NCBI GenBank assembly: GCA_002344075.1
Contig: DDTM01000033.1
Location: 1-64,000 of the forward strand
Origin: Bacteroidetes bacterium UBA2364
GTDB taxonomy: Bacteria > Bacteroidota > Rhodothermia > Rhodothermales > UBA2364
DNA length: 64,000 nucleotides
Direction: 5' to 3'
Positions 26,802-34,514 of the stretch are shown piece after piece (the stretch's first letter is position 1; each line of letters opens with the position of its first letter). A program made the translations under genes and the position numbers. The notes below the pieces were generated by a model. It saw only the letters and a program-made list of their open reading frames with translations, was not told the origin of the DNA and made no database searches.

Positions 26802-26830
26802 TTGACCAAATAAAAAAAATACCGTATCTT
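26802..26830 (+). promoter_or_regulatory. Promoter of the tRNA pair
   Basis: TTGACC-N17-TATCTT, ending 20 bases before the tRNA-Lys gene. The -7 hexamer is identical to that of the met operon and the LexA-like gene. Confidence 0.65.
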
Positions 26831-26850
26831 CTCCTTCCTGAATTAAAAAA

Positions 26851-26923
26851 GATCCCGTAGCTCAGCCGGTAGAGCAACTGCCTTTTAAGCAGTGGGTCAC
26901 AGGTTCGAATCCTGTCGGGATCA
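26851..26923 (+). tRNA. tRNA-Lys (anticodon UUU)
   Basis: Acceptor arms GATCCCG and CGGGATC pair perfectly. The D arm GCTC...GAGC, the anticodon stem ACTGC/GCAGT around the loop CTTTTAA, and the T arm ACAGG-TTCGAAT-CCTGT are all intact. The anticodon TTT reads Lys. CCA is not encoded. Confidence 0.98.
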
Positions 26924-26931
26924 CAACATAG

Positions 26932-27015
26932 GCCCAGGTGGTGAAATTGGTAGACACGCCATCTTGAGGGGGTGGTGCTCGAAAGGGCATGCTGGTTCGA
27001 GTCCAGTCCTGGGCA
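26932..27015 (+). tRNA. tRNA-Leu (anticodon GAG)
   Basis: Acceptor arms GCCCAGG and CCTGGGC pair. The anticodon stem CCATC/GGTGG encloses the loop TTGAGGG (anticodon GAG). A long variable arm, GCTC-GAAA-GGGC, marks a class II tRNA, and the T arm is CTGG-TTCGAGT-CCAG. It starts 8 bases after tRNA-Lys and shares its promoter and terminator. CCA is not encoded. Confidence 0.97.
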
Positions 27016-27032
27016 CACCACACATGATCTGA

Positions 27033-27060
27033 AGCCGCAATATATTCTTGCGGCTTTTTG
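27033..27060 (+). terminator. Intrinsic terminator of the tRNA operon
   Basis: AGCCGCAA (27033-27040) pairs with TTGCGGCT (27048-27055), a perfect 8-bp stem followed by TTTTTG. Confidence 0.9.
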
Positions 27061-27225
27061 TTTGTATTTGGGCTTCGTGCTTCTTTTGACAACATTTTCG
27101 ATCTGCTCCCCCACTGCTCATGATTCGCTGACACTTCGCTAAAACATAGCACGCCACCCACCTAAAGCATATAGAACCTTATTTTCAGCCTAAATAAACC
27201 TTCTTTGGGGGCACCCTATATCTCT

Positions 27226-27259
27226 TTTTATTTGCATTTTTGTTTTATTTGCATTTTTG
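27226..27259. repeat. Perfect tandem duplication of 17 bases
   Basis: The 17-mer TTTTATTTGCATTTTTG occurs at 27226-27242 and again at 27243-27259 with no spacer. It lies between the tRNA terminator and the pyrR stop. It looks like replication slippage; no function is evident. Confidence 0.9.
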
Positions 27260-27304
27260 AGGGTCGGAAGGCGTCTATGGAGACAGAGTTTTACCATAGG
27301 GCAT

Positions 27305-27814
27305 CTATTCTTCCAAAAAAACAGCCAAGTCTTTAGTGTCGTCCACCAATATTTGTTCCTGATGTTTGGTTGGGATGTAACGTCCACAGTAATCTGGTTG
27401 CAAAGGCCATTTTCGGTAACCACGATCTATCAGTACGGCCAATTGTACAGAGTGGGGCATTCCATTAGGCTTAATTGCTTCAAGCGCGGCCCGAATGGTT
27501 AGGCCGGAAAATAATACATCATCCACCAATAAAAGGTCTTTGCCCTCGGTAGAAGATTGAAAAGCAGAATGGGATTTGCCGGAAGTAAGGGGTTGATACC
27601 GAAAAGGGTTAACGTCCAAGGTCACCATCTCTGGCCGATACCCGGTGATATCAAAGATGGCTTGAGCAAAATGCAGCGCGACAACCGCGCCACGGGGTAT
27701 AATACCCAATAGAAGTATGTTTTCCGCACCACGATTACGTTCCACCACTTCATGCGCCATTCTGGCAATCATACGTTGTACGATGGAAGCAGAAATCAAG
27801 AGATTTTTAGACAC
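27305..27814 (-). CDS. pyrR: PyrR-type phosphoribosyltransferase/regulator
   Basis: A 169-residue type I phosphoribosyltransferase. The PRPP loop is LLLVDDVLFSGLTIRAAL at about residues 92-109, preceded by LLGIIPRGAVVA. The order of blocks and the length match PyrR, which has uracil phosphoribosyltransferase activity and can bind pyr mRNA. No pyr attenuator or pyr operon is visible here, so the regulatory role is unproven. The start is GTG 27814, supported by GGAGG at the right distance. Confidence 0.87.
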   Translation of the reverse strand: MSKNLLISASIVQRMIARMAHEVVERNRGAENILLLGIIPRGAVVALHFAQAIFDITGYRPEMVTLDVNPFRYQPLTSGKSHSAFQSSTEGKDLLLVDDVLFSGLTIRAALEAIKPNGMPHSVQLAVLIDRGYRKWPLQPDYCGRYIPTKHQEQILVDDTKDLAVFLEE

Positions 27815-27906
27815 GTCTTTTCCTCCAAACTTTTCGGAAATCTACAACAGAAACTGGGGTATAAAGACGGGAAATCTGTAAAAATTCGATAAACAGGTAC
27901 GTCCAG

Positions 27907-28317
27907 TTATTGGAACATGGCCTTGATACTGCCCCACGTGCGGCGAATGGCGGTTGGGAAGTAGTTGACATTTAAAATGGAACTGGTCGTAAGAGTGCCG
28001 TCTTTTTCGAGTATGCGAAGGCGATATTGGACTTGTTCCGAAGAAAGAACGTTGTCTTTGTAAAGGTCTATGTCTCGGTATTGATAGGAGCGTGAGCCAT
28101 CTGCATTGAGGCGTTTTAGTTCGCGAAAACCGTTTTCGTAACGCGATTTTCGTTCCAAGATATATTCACGGACGGGCATGTCATCGCTTACCTGCCACAA
28201 TATGGTAACTTCATCATTTTGGAAGCGCCCCTCGAATCGGGTAAGAGACACACCAAAGAAGGATGCCCCTATACCGATTGTGCTCAGAAATAATATGATC
28301 CAGAGATGTATTTTCAT
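27907..28317 (-). CDS. Small membrane-anchored protein with an FN3-like domain
   Basis: A 136-residue protein starting at ATG 28317 (MKIHLWIILFLSTIG), chosen over an upstream in-frame start because it gives an N-terminal hydrophobic signal or anchor. The rest resembles one fibronectin type III-like beta sandwich (ILWQVSDDMPVREYILERK, then VQYRLRILEKDG). A periplasmic or surface location is inferred. No enzyme motif is seen. It lies 56 bases downstream of the Fur-family gene. Confidence 0.7.
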   Translation of the reverse strand: MKIHLWIILFLSTIGIGASFFGVSLTRFEGRFQNDEVTILWQVSDDMPVREYILERKSRYENGFRELKRLNADGSRSYQYRDIDLYKDNVLSSEQVQYRLRILEKDGTLTTSSILNVNYFPTAIRRTWGSIKAMFQ

Positions 28318-28373
28318 ATCAACATGCAAGTTACGGAAAAAATCGAGCGGGTTGCAAGTGAAGTAATGAAACA

Positions 28374-28877
28374 TTAACGTCCCGCTAGTCCCTTTCTTGC
28401 CCTAAATTCGCAGTTCTCCCGCTTACAATGTCCGTACATATGAAGGGCATGGTGAGTAATCTCGAAGTTCAAAATTTGTGCCACCATTTCTTGTATGGCT
28501 TGGATGCGCGGGTCGCAGTACTCCAAGACGTGGTTGCAATCCAGACAAATCAGATGATCGTGCTGGCGATACCGATACGCTCCTTCATATTTGGCCTGAT
28601 TTTGCCCAAATTGATGTCGGACGACTAAATTGGAGGCCAAGAGAAGTTCCAATGTATTGTAAACGGTTGCCCGGCTGATGTTTACCCCTTTGCCCTTTAG
28701 ATGTATATACAACTCGTCGGCATCAAAGTGATCATTTAATTTATAAATTTCTTCCAGAATGGTAAACCGTTCCGGTGTTTGTCTTTGGTTTCGATCTTTC
28801 AAAAATGCCCTAAAGTGCTCACGAATGTTGATCATGCGGGCTTCTTGTGGATTTGGAGGCATGTTGGGTCGGTTCAT
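28374..28877 (-). CDS. Fur-family metal-dependent repressor
   Basis: A Fur/PerR/Zur-type regulator of about 167 residues. The winged helix (RQTPERFTILEEIY, then ISRATVYNTLELL) is followed by the dimerisation domain with QHDHLICLDC and a C-terminal GHCKRENC pair of cysteines (CxxxxC spacing rather than CxxC). The frame stays open into tmk, so the start is uncertain; ATG 28877 (MNRPNMPPN) is chosen, with ATG 28907 or 28835 as alternatives, none having a clear Shine-Dalgarno. The metal specificity (iron, zinc or peroxide sensing) cannot be settled by reading. Confidence 0.9.
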   Translation of the reverse strand: MNRPNMPPNPQEARMINIREHFRAFLKDRNQRQTPERFTILEEIYKLNDHFDADELYIHLKGKGVNISRATVYNTLELLLASNLVVRHQFGQNQAKYEGAYRYRQHDHLICLDCNHVLEYCDPRIQAIQEMVAQILNFEITHHALHMYGHCKRENCEFRARKGLAGR

Positions 28878-28971
28878 AGGGGGAGTTGGTTCTGGGCCAA
28901 AAAACATTGGGTACAGGAATATGGGGATCGGGTATGCACATTTATTTGCAGACGATCCTAAAAAATAACCC

Positions 28972-29595
28972 TCAAAACAGGTTTTCCGTTCCAAGCAGTG
29001 ATTGAACATCCTGCCAAATTAAGTTATGGATCGCTTCTGGAGACAAGGTACCATTTAAAGACCTAAACCGATCCGGCTCTTGTTCTGCCATTTGGAGATA
29101 AGCACTTCTTACCCGTTCAAAAAAGGCTTCCCCGGATTGTTCTATACGGTCTTCTGCACGGATCCCACGTCTTCTGGTTGCAAGCGTAATTGGGACATCT
29201 ACCAAATACGTGCGATAAGGCAATAGGTTGTCGGTAACGGCTAATTGAAACTCACGAACCCAGTTAGGGGGAGCCACAGCACGTCCAAACCCTTGGTATG
29301 CGATGGTTGAGTCTAAATAGCGGTCGCAAATAACCACTTTTCCTGCATGAAGTGCTGGAAGAATCACTGTCTCGCACAGTTGTCGTCTTGCAGCGGAGAA
29401 GAGTAACATTTCGGAAAATGGAACAATATGCAGGGAGGTGTCCAACAGAATGGCGCGTACCTTTTCAGAAACGTCGGTTCCACCCGGCTCTCGTAATAAC
29501 AGTACTTCTTTCCCCGACGCTTGTAGTCGTTTTGTGAGCAAGTGGGCTTGCGTGGTTTTTCCAGAACCGTCTATCCCTTCAAAACTAATAAACAT
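28972..29595 (-). CDS. tmk: Thymidylate kinase
   Basis: A 207-residue kinase that phosphorylates dTMP to dTDP. The P-loop is FEGIDGSGKTTQ at the N-terminus, with LREPGGTDVSEKVR, the DRY motif in VICDRYLDSTIAYQGFGR and a lid region TRRRGIRAEDRIE. Length is standard. It lies upstream of the Fur-family gene on the same strand; that gene's open frame overlaps the 3' end, though its likely start does not. Confidence 0.96.
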   Translation of the reverse strand: MFISFEGIDGSGKTTQAHLLTKRLQASGKEVLLLREPGGTDVSEKVRAILLDTSLHIVPFSEMLLFSAARRQLCETVILPALHAGKVVICDRYLDSTIAYQGFGRAVAPPNWVREFQLAVTDNLLPYRTYLVDVPITLATRRRGIRAEDRIEQSGEAFFERVRSAYLQMAEQEPDRFRSLNGTLSPEAIHNLIWQDVQSLLGTENLF

Positions 29596-29619
29596 GGTGA
29601 TTTTTGGGCTGGCGTTGTA

Positions 29620-30021
29620 TTACGGGTTTGGCGTAGCAAGTTTGCCGCCAGCATAGGCTACAGGCAAATATCCAACTACAGACAAGATCATCATCCAAAT
29701 GGGATGGGGCAGCATGGTCATGTTCAAGAGGGTGCCAAACAGTAAGATCCCGCCACAGATCAGGCTGAGGGTTCGAGCAGAAGCAGGGACAATACGTGCC
29801 GAGGCGTAGCCCGCTGCAAAGGAGGATGAGAGCCAAAAAAGCAGCATAAGAACCAAAACAGGGTCAGCGATGCTTTGGAGGTAGGCTTTTAATGTCTCAG
29901 GGTTTTTTAAATCTGACCCTATAGGTGGGGGGGCGAGGTATCCGACCACTGCGTCTCCGATAGTAACAATGATAATGGCCGAAAACAGCCCTACCAAAAC
30001 GCCCAATATGTTTTGAAGCAT
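29620..30021 (-). CDS. Small integral membrane protein of unknown function
   Basis: A 133-residue protein starting at ATG 30021 (MLQNILGVLVGLF), with an in-frame ATG 15 codons upstream as the alternative. Four hydrophobic segments are seen: residues about 5-25, 54-74, 82-98 and 105-125. The second is the Ser/Ala-rich LLFWLSSSFAAGYASARI. No family is recognised. It ends 24 bases before tmk and is probably co-transcribed with it. Confidence 0.72.
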   Translation of the reverse strand: MLQNILGVLVGLFSAIIIVTIGDAVVGYLAPPPIGSDLKNPETLKAYLQSIADPVLVLMLLFWLSSSFAAGYASARIVPASARTLSLICGGILLFGTLLNMTMLPHPIWMMILSVVGYLPVAYAGGKLATPNP

Positions 30022-30191
30022 AAACGAATCTGTGTTTTGAAGCGAGACAACGCTAAAATACAACATTCATGAGAGATTTCTGGCCAGATAGGTTGCGTTT
30101 TTTAGGGAGCGTTCTTTTTTAGACACTGTTGCCCATTAAATGATACACCCTATAATGGCCTAATCAACCGTTGGTCTTCCAAAAAAGGGAG

Positions 30192-30220
30192 TTGACCGAA
30201 AAAAAAAGGGCTTTTATGGT
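30192..30220 (+). promoter_or_regulatory. Candidate promoter upstream of the 83-residue protein gene
   Basis: TTGACC-N17-TATGGT, about 120 bases before ATG 30339. The rest of 30022-30338 is AT-rich and holds no other supported feature. Confidence 0.45.
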
Positions 30221-30338
30221 ATTCAGAAGGTCGTTTTGTAACCTCGTTTTTAGTTTCTCCGTAGAGAACGAAAAAAATGGCAGGGAAATTGAAATATTAA
30301 CGGTTAAACCAATTGTAAACCGAAAAACCACTACGACC

Positions 30339-30590
30339 ATGACCACTTCCTATCCTGTTTCGATGGATGCCGCAGCAGGCTCCGCCATGACACTCCTCTT
30401 TGCCCGTTATCTGACGGGTCAAATATCAGAAAATGCCTGGAATAAATTAATGGGCTTCATGGATTCTGGGCGGCTGACGAAGGCTGAACGGGAAGCCCTG
30501 ATCGCATCGGTGAATAAGGCATTGTCTGAAAAAAAAGGGGAATCCGACCGAAATGAGTGGCAGCAAAACATGATGGGAATCGCTGCTTGA
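30339..30590 (+). CDS. Small conserved-looking protein of unknown function
   Basis: An 83-residue acidic/Lys-rich helical protein. ATG 30339 (MTTSYPVSMDAA) is chosen because the upstream open frame is A/K-rich and unlike protein. The body LTGQISENAWNKLMGFMDSG and KAEREALIASVNKAL looks like a compact helical fold. It has its own candidate promoter and two terminators downstream, and faces the end of ftsZ. No function is recognised. Confidence 0.6.
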   Translation: MTTSYPVSMDAAAGSAMTLLFARYLTGQISENAWNKLMGFMDSGRLTKAEREALIASVNKALSEKKGESDRNEWQQNMMGIAA

Positions 30591-30630
30591 TCTGAAAATT
30601 ACTTCCTTTTGGTGTTTGGGTGAGAATAAA

Positions 30631-30673
30631 GCCGTCGGGAACCAGTAAATGGCCCGGCGGCTTCTTTTTTTTG
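30631..30673 (+). terminator. Intrinsic terminator
   Basis: GCCGTCGGG (30631-30639) pairs with CCCGGCGGC (30653-30661, one G-U) followed by TTCTTTTTTTT. Confidence 0.88.
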
Positions 30674-30678
30674 ACACA

Positions 30679-30714
30679 TAAAACCCCACTCGTGGAGGGG
30701 TGAGTGGGGTTTTA
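30679..30714. terminator. Bidirectional terminator between the 83-residue gene and ftsZ
   Basis: TAAAACCCCACTC (30679-30691) is the exact complement of GAGTGGGGTTTTA (30702-30714), a 13-bp stem with A/T ends on both sides. It can end the plus-strand transcript and the minus-strand division cluster, whose last gene ftsZ stops 50 bases away. Confidence 0.88.
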
Positions 30715-30763
30715 TTCTTTGGAGGATCCTTTCGAAGGATAGGTGATGCTCTGGGAGGCGAGC

Positions 30764-32218
30764 TTAATCCATCATGTTACGTAAGAACGTAGGATTGTCA
30801 TCTTCGCGTTTGGGTTGTGCTTTTTTTGCGTTACGTTCATCAGCACTCAACCGGAGTATTTTCATCGCAGGACTACGCTCATCTGGCGTGGGCGCGGGAG
30901 GCTGTTGCGGCATTTCTTCCGCCGGATTCACACCGAGGCGACGCTGATAAGCCGGAACATCCAAGTCTTTGAGTGCTTGTTCGCCTTTATACGCAGGTAT
31001 TGTATGATAAAACTCGCGGCGCGGCAAGGTTTCGGTCCGAGGAACATGCTGACTGGCGGTTGGCGGTTCTTGAACCGAGGAAGGCGTCAATCGTTGGGCT
31101 TGGGTGGCTACCTCTGGCATGTCAACGGAAATAGGTGTAGTCACTTCGGGCATGGCTTGCTTGGGTCGTACCACCGGTACATCTTCGACTTCATCAAAGC
31201 GTGTTGCCACCACAGTTACCCTTAAGTCGTCTCCCATTTCTTCTGAGACAACCATACCGAAGATGATTTCGTCTTCGCCAATGTCGTCTCCCACTTCTTT
31301 CTTAATGATTTCGGTAGCCACAGTGGCTTCTTTGATGGTCAGTGAGCGACCCGCTGTAATGTTGACCAAAACACTTTTTGCATTCCGGATAGAGAGGCCA
31401 TCTAATAATGGACTTCGGATGGCAGACATGGCGGCTTTTTCGGCGCGGTTTTCTCCTGAGGCCACTGCCGAGCCAATCAAGGCCATTCCACCATCTTTCA
31501 TGATGGTTTTGACATCTGCAAAATCAAGGTTAATAAGACCATGTGTGGTAATGAGGTCGCTGATGCCACGTGTGGAATTATAGAGGACTTCATCCACCTT
31601 CGCCAGTGCCACTTCCACCGGGGTGTTGGTCTCGATCACATCCACCACGCGGTCGTTTGGAATAACGATCAGGGCATCCACGTATTGTTTCAGGGCATCA
31701 ATTCCTTGCATGGCAAACTGCATCCGCTTTCGTCCTTCAAAGGTGAACGGGCGCGTAACGATGGCCACGGTAAGAATGTCCATTTTGCGTGCGATTTGTG
31801 CAACGGCAGGCGCCCCCCCTGTACCTGTCCCCCCGCCCATTCCAGCGGTAATAAATACCATGTCGCAGCCTTTTAGGGCTTGCTCCACTTCTTGGCGAGC
31901 TTCTTCAACGGCTTGGGCACCGATGTCTGGCCGTGCACCTGCGCCCAGCCCCTTTGTCAGAGATCGTCCGGCCTGAATCTTTACATGGGCTTTATTGGCC
32001 ATCAGGTCTTGGGCATCAGTATTGACGGCTACAAATTCGATGCCCTTAATGCCTTGTTTGGCCATGTTGTTTAGTGCATTGCCACCGCCACCGCCTACAC
32101 CAATGACGCGAATCACCGCGTCTTTGTTCAACTCATCCCCCACATAAGTGAACATACTGCTGATCGGGTTGTTCGGACGCTCTTCCCCCGTCGTTGAGCG
32201 TGTATTATTGGTATTCAT
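30764..32218 (-). CDS. ftsZ: Cell division protein FtsZ
   Basis: A 484-residue tubulin-like GTPase that forms the Z ring. The globular part carries VIGVGGGGGNALNNM and the tubulin signature GGGTGTGGAPAVAQIA. The T7 loop is LINLDFADVKTIM. A long disordered linker of about 130 residues (from about 340) leads to the conserved C-terminal peptide DDNPTFLRNMMD, which binds FtsA and other partners. The start at ATG 32218 is supported by GGAGG; an ATG four codons earlier is in frame. It is the last gene of the cluster, 82 bases after ftsA. Confidence 0.98.
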   Translation of the reverse strand: MNTNNTRSTTGEERPNNPISSMFTYVGDELNKDAVIRVIGVGGGGGNALNNMAKQGIKGIEFVAVNTDAQDLMANKAHVKIQAGRSLTKGLGAGARPDIGAQAVEEARQEVEQALKGCDMVFITAGMGGGTGTGGAPAVAQIARKMDILTVAIVTRPFTFEGRKRMQFAMQGIDALKQYVDALIVIPNDRVVDVIETNTPVEVALAKVDEVLYNSTRGISDLITTHGLINLDFADVKTIMKDGGMALIGSAVASGENRAEKAAMSAIRSPLLDGLSIRNAKSVLVNITAGRSLTIKEATVATEIIKKEVGDDIGEDEIIFGMVVSEEMGDDLRVTVVATRFDEVEDVPVVRPKQAMPEVTTPISVDMPEVATQAQRLTPSSVQEPPTASQHVPRTETLPRREFYHTIPAYKGEQALKDLDVPAYQRRLGVNPAEEMPQQPPAPTPDERSPAMKILRLSADERNAKKAQPKREDDNPTFLRNMMD

Positions 32219-32300
32219 AACTCCCTCCAAAGAAACAATATAGATTGCTGATACCCAGCGTTTTTTGCAAAATTGTTAGATTAAAACAGTTTATTAAGGT

Positions 32301-33569
32301 TTAGAACTCACGAAACCACAACTTCATGCGATCCCATATTTTTTGGGTTTGGCTTTCCTCCTGACCTTCATGGTCCTCTGTGGCCTCCAATCCACGCGAA
32401 GAAAATGCAACCCCCCCAATGGTTTCTGGTTTAAGGCCATACAAGGTAAGGCCGACAGCAGTAGCATATTTGGGATTTTGGACTTCATCCACCAACCCTC
32501 CACCCAGTCCTACAGGGCGTCCTATGCGGGCCGTATTCATCCCTAAAACCTCCATAGCCAGCTCTGCTGTTCCTGGAGTTTGCGAGCCTCCGCCTGTTAG
32601 TACGACGCCCGCCATATGTCTTCCGTGGCCACTTCGTTTGATTTCGATCTGGACAAATTCCAGAATTTCTTCAAGCCTTGGTTGTATGATTTGGGCCAGT
32701 GTACTTTGTCGAATACGCTTTTCGCCATATTCCCCCACGCCGGGGATTATAATTTCTACTTCCTCATCCACAAACCCAGCAACAGCTTGTCCGAACTGTC
32801 GTTTAAGCTGTTCGGCGTGTTCGCGCATCACGCCCAGTCCTTTCCGCACATCGTCGGTCACTTTATTTCCAGCGACCCCAATAACCGCTGTATGGCGTAT
32901 GGTATTGTCTTCGAAGATTGCAACATCCGTTGTACCTCCACCGATGTCCACGAGCACCACGCCAATTTCTTTTTCTTCCGGATACAGAACGGCGTGCGCG
33001 GAGGCCAATGGTTCAAGTACAATATCCGCAACCTGATAGCCAGCGCGTTCTACACAAGTAAAGATATTCCGGGCCGCAGTGACCAGGCCAGAAATAATGT
33101 GGACATTGGCTTCTAAGCGCACCCCACTCATGCCAACGGGATCCACGACGCCATCTTGACCATCCACAATAAATTCCTGAGGAACCACATGCAGGATGCG
33201 GCGATCTGTTGGAAGGGCAACATGTGTGGTATCTTCCAGCAAACGAGCCACGTCTTTCGGGCTAATAATCCCATTTTTACTGGAAATGGTGACAACGCCA
33301 CGGCTTTGAAAACTCTGGATATGATCACCAGCAATGCCAACCACCACACTTTCCACCTGCACACCGGCGGCATGGGCGGCATCGTTTACGGCTTTGCGAA
33401 TAGCCTGAACGGTTTTGTCAATATTCACCACCACCCCACGGTTAAGCCCTTCTGAAGGCGCTTCGCCCAATCCCAGAATATTTACACGGCCCATTTCATC
33501 AGGGGCAGCCACCACCGCGCAAACTTTGGTGGTTCCGATATCTAAGCCAACTACGATTCGCTCTTGCAT
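32301..33569 (-). CDS. ftsA: Cell division protein FtsA
   Basis: A 422-residue actin-like ATPase tethering FtsZ to the membrane. Phosphate loop 1 is GLDIGTTKVCAVVA, phosphate loop 2 LVDIGGGTTDVAIF, and the adenosine motif VVLTGGGSQTPGTAELA. The C-terminal IWDRMKLWFREF is the amphipathic membrane-targeting helix. It lies 63 bases downstream of ftsQ and before ftsZ, the usual order. Confidence 0.97.
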   Translation of the reverse strand: MQERIVVGLDIGTTKVCAVVAAPDEMGRVNILGLGEAPSEGLNRGVVVNIDKTVQAIRKAVNDAAHAAGVQVESVVVGIAGDHIQSFQSRGVVTISSKNGIISPKDVARLLEDTTHVALPTDRRILHVVPQEFIVDGQDGVVDPVGMSGVRLEANVHIISGLVTAARNIFTCVERAGYQVADIVLEPLASAHAVLYPEEKEIGVVLVDIGGGTTDVAIFEDNTIRHTAVIGVAGNKVTDDVRKGLGVMREHAEQLKRQFGQAVAGFVDEEVEIIIPGVGEYGEKRIRQSTLAQIIQPRLEEILEFVQIEIKRSGHGRHMAGVVLTGGGSQTPGTAELAMEVLGMNTARIGRPVGLGGGLVDEVQNPKYATAVGLTLYGLKPETIGGVAFSSRGLEATEDHEGQEESQTQKIWDRMKLWFREF

Positions 33570-33632
33570 GGTACAATTATTTTGTCTGATTTATGTCATC
33601 AGGAATATAAAAAAAACATTAATCCAAACCGA

Positions 33633-34514
33633 TTATTTCTGCTCACTTTGCTCATTCGTAACCACCTGTCCTTCCCACCGTAAATCTATTTCACGAATAT
33701 TTTTTTGCGGGTATGGTAAAACCGACTGGTTCCAGAAAGCTTTTAATGTAAGCAGCCTATCTTCAAATCTATTTTTGCCCAGTTCAATTCTGGGAGGAAT
33801 GTTTTGGTTGATAGATGCGGCACGTCCAACGATTCGACCATCAGGCCGCAATTCAAGGGAAGCAATTAGGGCCGTGATTTGGTTCGGTAATTTGGCTATA
33901 TCTTGTGCAAGGGCCAACAAGGTCCCATTTGGTACTTTTTTACCGGGTTGATATCTTGGTATATTGCCGGAGATAGGTAACACATCAAAACTGGCACCTC
34001 GCACCCAATTCATAGGGTAGCCATTTTCATCCATATAATATTGCGGTACACCGTCTTGGTTTAACACCAATAAAACAGGTATTTTTTCGGTGATTTCTAC
34101 TTCGAGAATACCATTTAATCCTTTACTGGCTGTAGCGTCTTTAACCCATGGATGTTTTTTTACCAGAATGATAATCGAATCCGCCTCCACCTCTGCCATG
34201 TTTTTTTGCCCATCAACAATCGGGATGAGTTTACGCAATTCCGTGAGGTCCGCATATTGGGCATTGGTAAATTCAATGCCCTTTAGCGGTACAAATTTTT
34301 GCCAAAGGTAAATCACACCTGATACGATGATCAGAAGCCCTATACCTATCAACCACGTTTTCCGGTTTCGCAACCATTCGCGCCCGTCAAAACGCGGGGA
34401 AGGTTGTGTTTGCCCCGGCGGAGTGGCGTCCGGCGGGGTAATACGACGGTTTCCCAAATGGGCTGGCCGTGCTTTGAATAACTCAAGCGGATCCTGTGCC
34501 ATTGTCCTCTCCAT
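33633..34514 (-). CDS. ftsQ: Cell division protein FtsQ
   Basis: A bitopic divisome protein of 293 residues (289 from Met5). It has a Pro-rich cytoplasmic tail of about 50 residues, one membrane helix (WLIGIGLLIIVSGVIYLW, about residues 54-71), then a periplasmic POTRA domain starting KGIEFTNAQYADL and containing HPWVKDATASKGL, and a beta domain. It overlaps the murC 3' end by 20-32 bases, so translation is coupled. The start is Met1 or Met5 (MERTMAQ). Identity rests on topology, POTRA motif and position between murC and ftsA. Confidence 0.9.
   Translation of the reverse strand: MERTMAQDPLELFKARPAHLGNRRITPPDATPPGQTQPSPRFDGREWLRNRKTWLIGIGLLIIVSGVIYLWQKFVPLKGIEFTNAQYADLTELRKLIPIVDGQKNMAEVEADSIIILVKKHPWVKDATASKGLNGILEVEITEKIPVLLVLNQDGVPQYYMDENGYPMNWVRGASFDVLPISGNIPRYQPGKKVPNGTLLALAQDIAKLPNQITALIASLELRPDGRIVGRAASINQNIPPRIELGKNRFEDRLLTLKAFWNQSVLPYPQKNIREIDLRWEGQVVTNEQSEQK

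Noticed and set aside
27275..27299. CTATGG...CCATAG hairpin downstream of pyrR
   Set aside because: Only six pairs with no T-run on the pyrR strand; too weak to call a terminator.
32380..33036. 218-codon plus-strand frame inside ftsA
   Set aside because: Ser/Pro/Thr-rich shadow opposite a clear ftsA.
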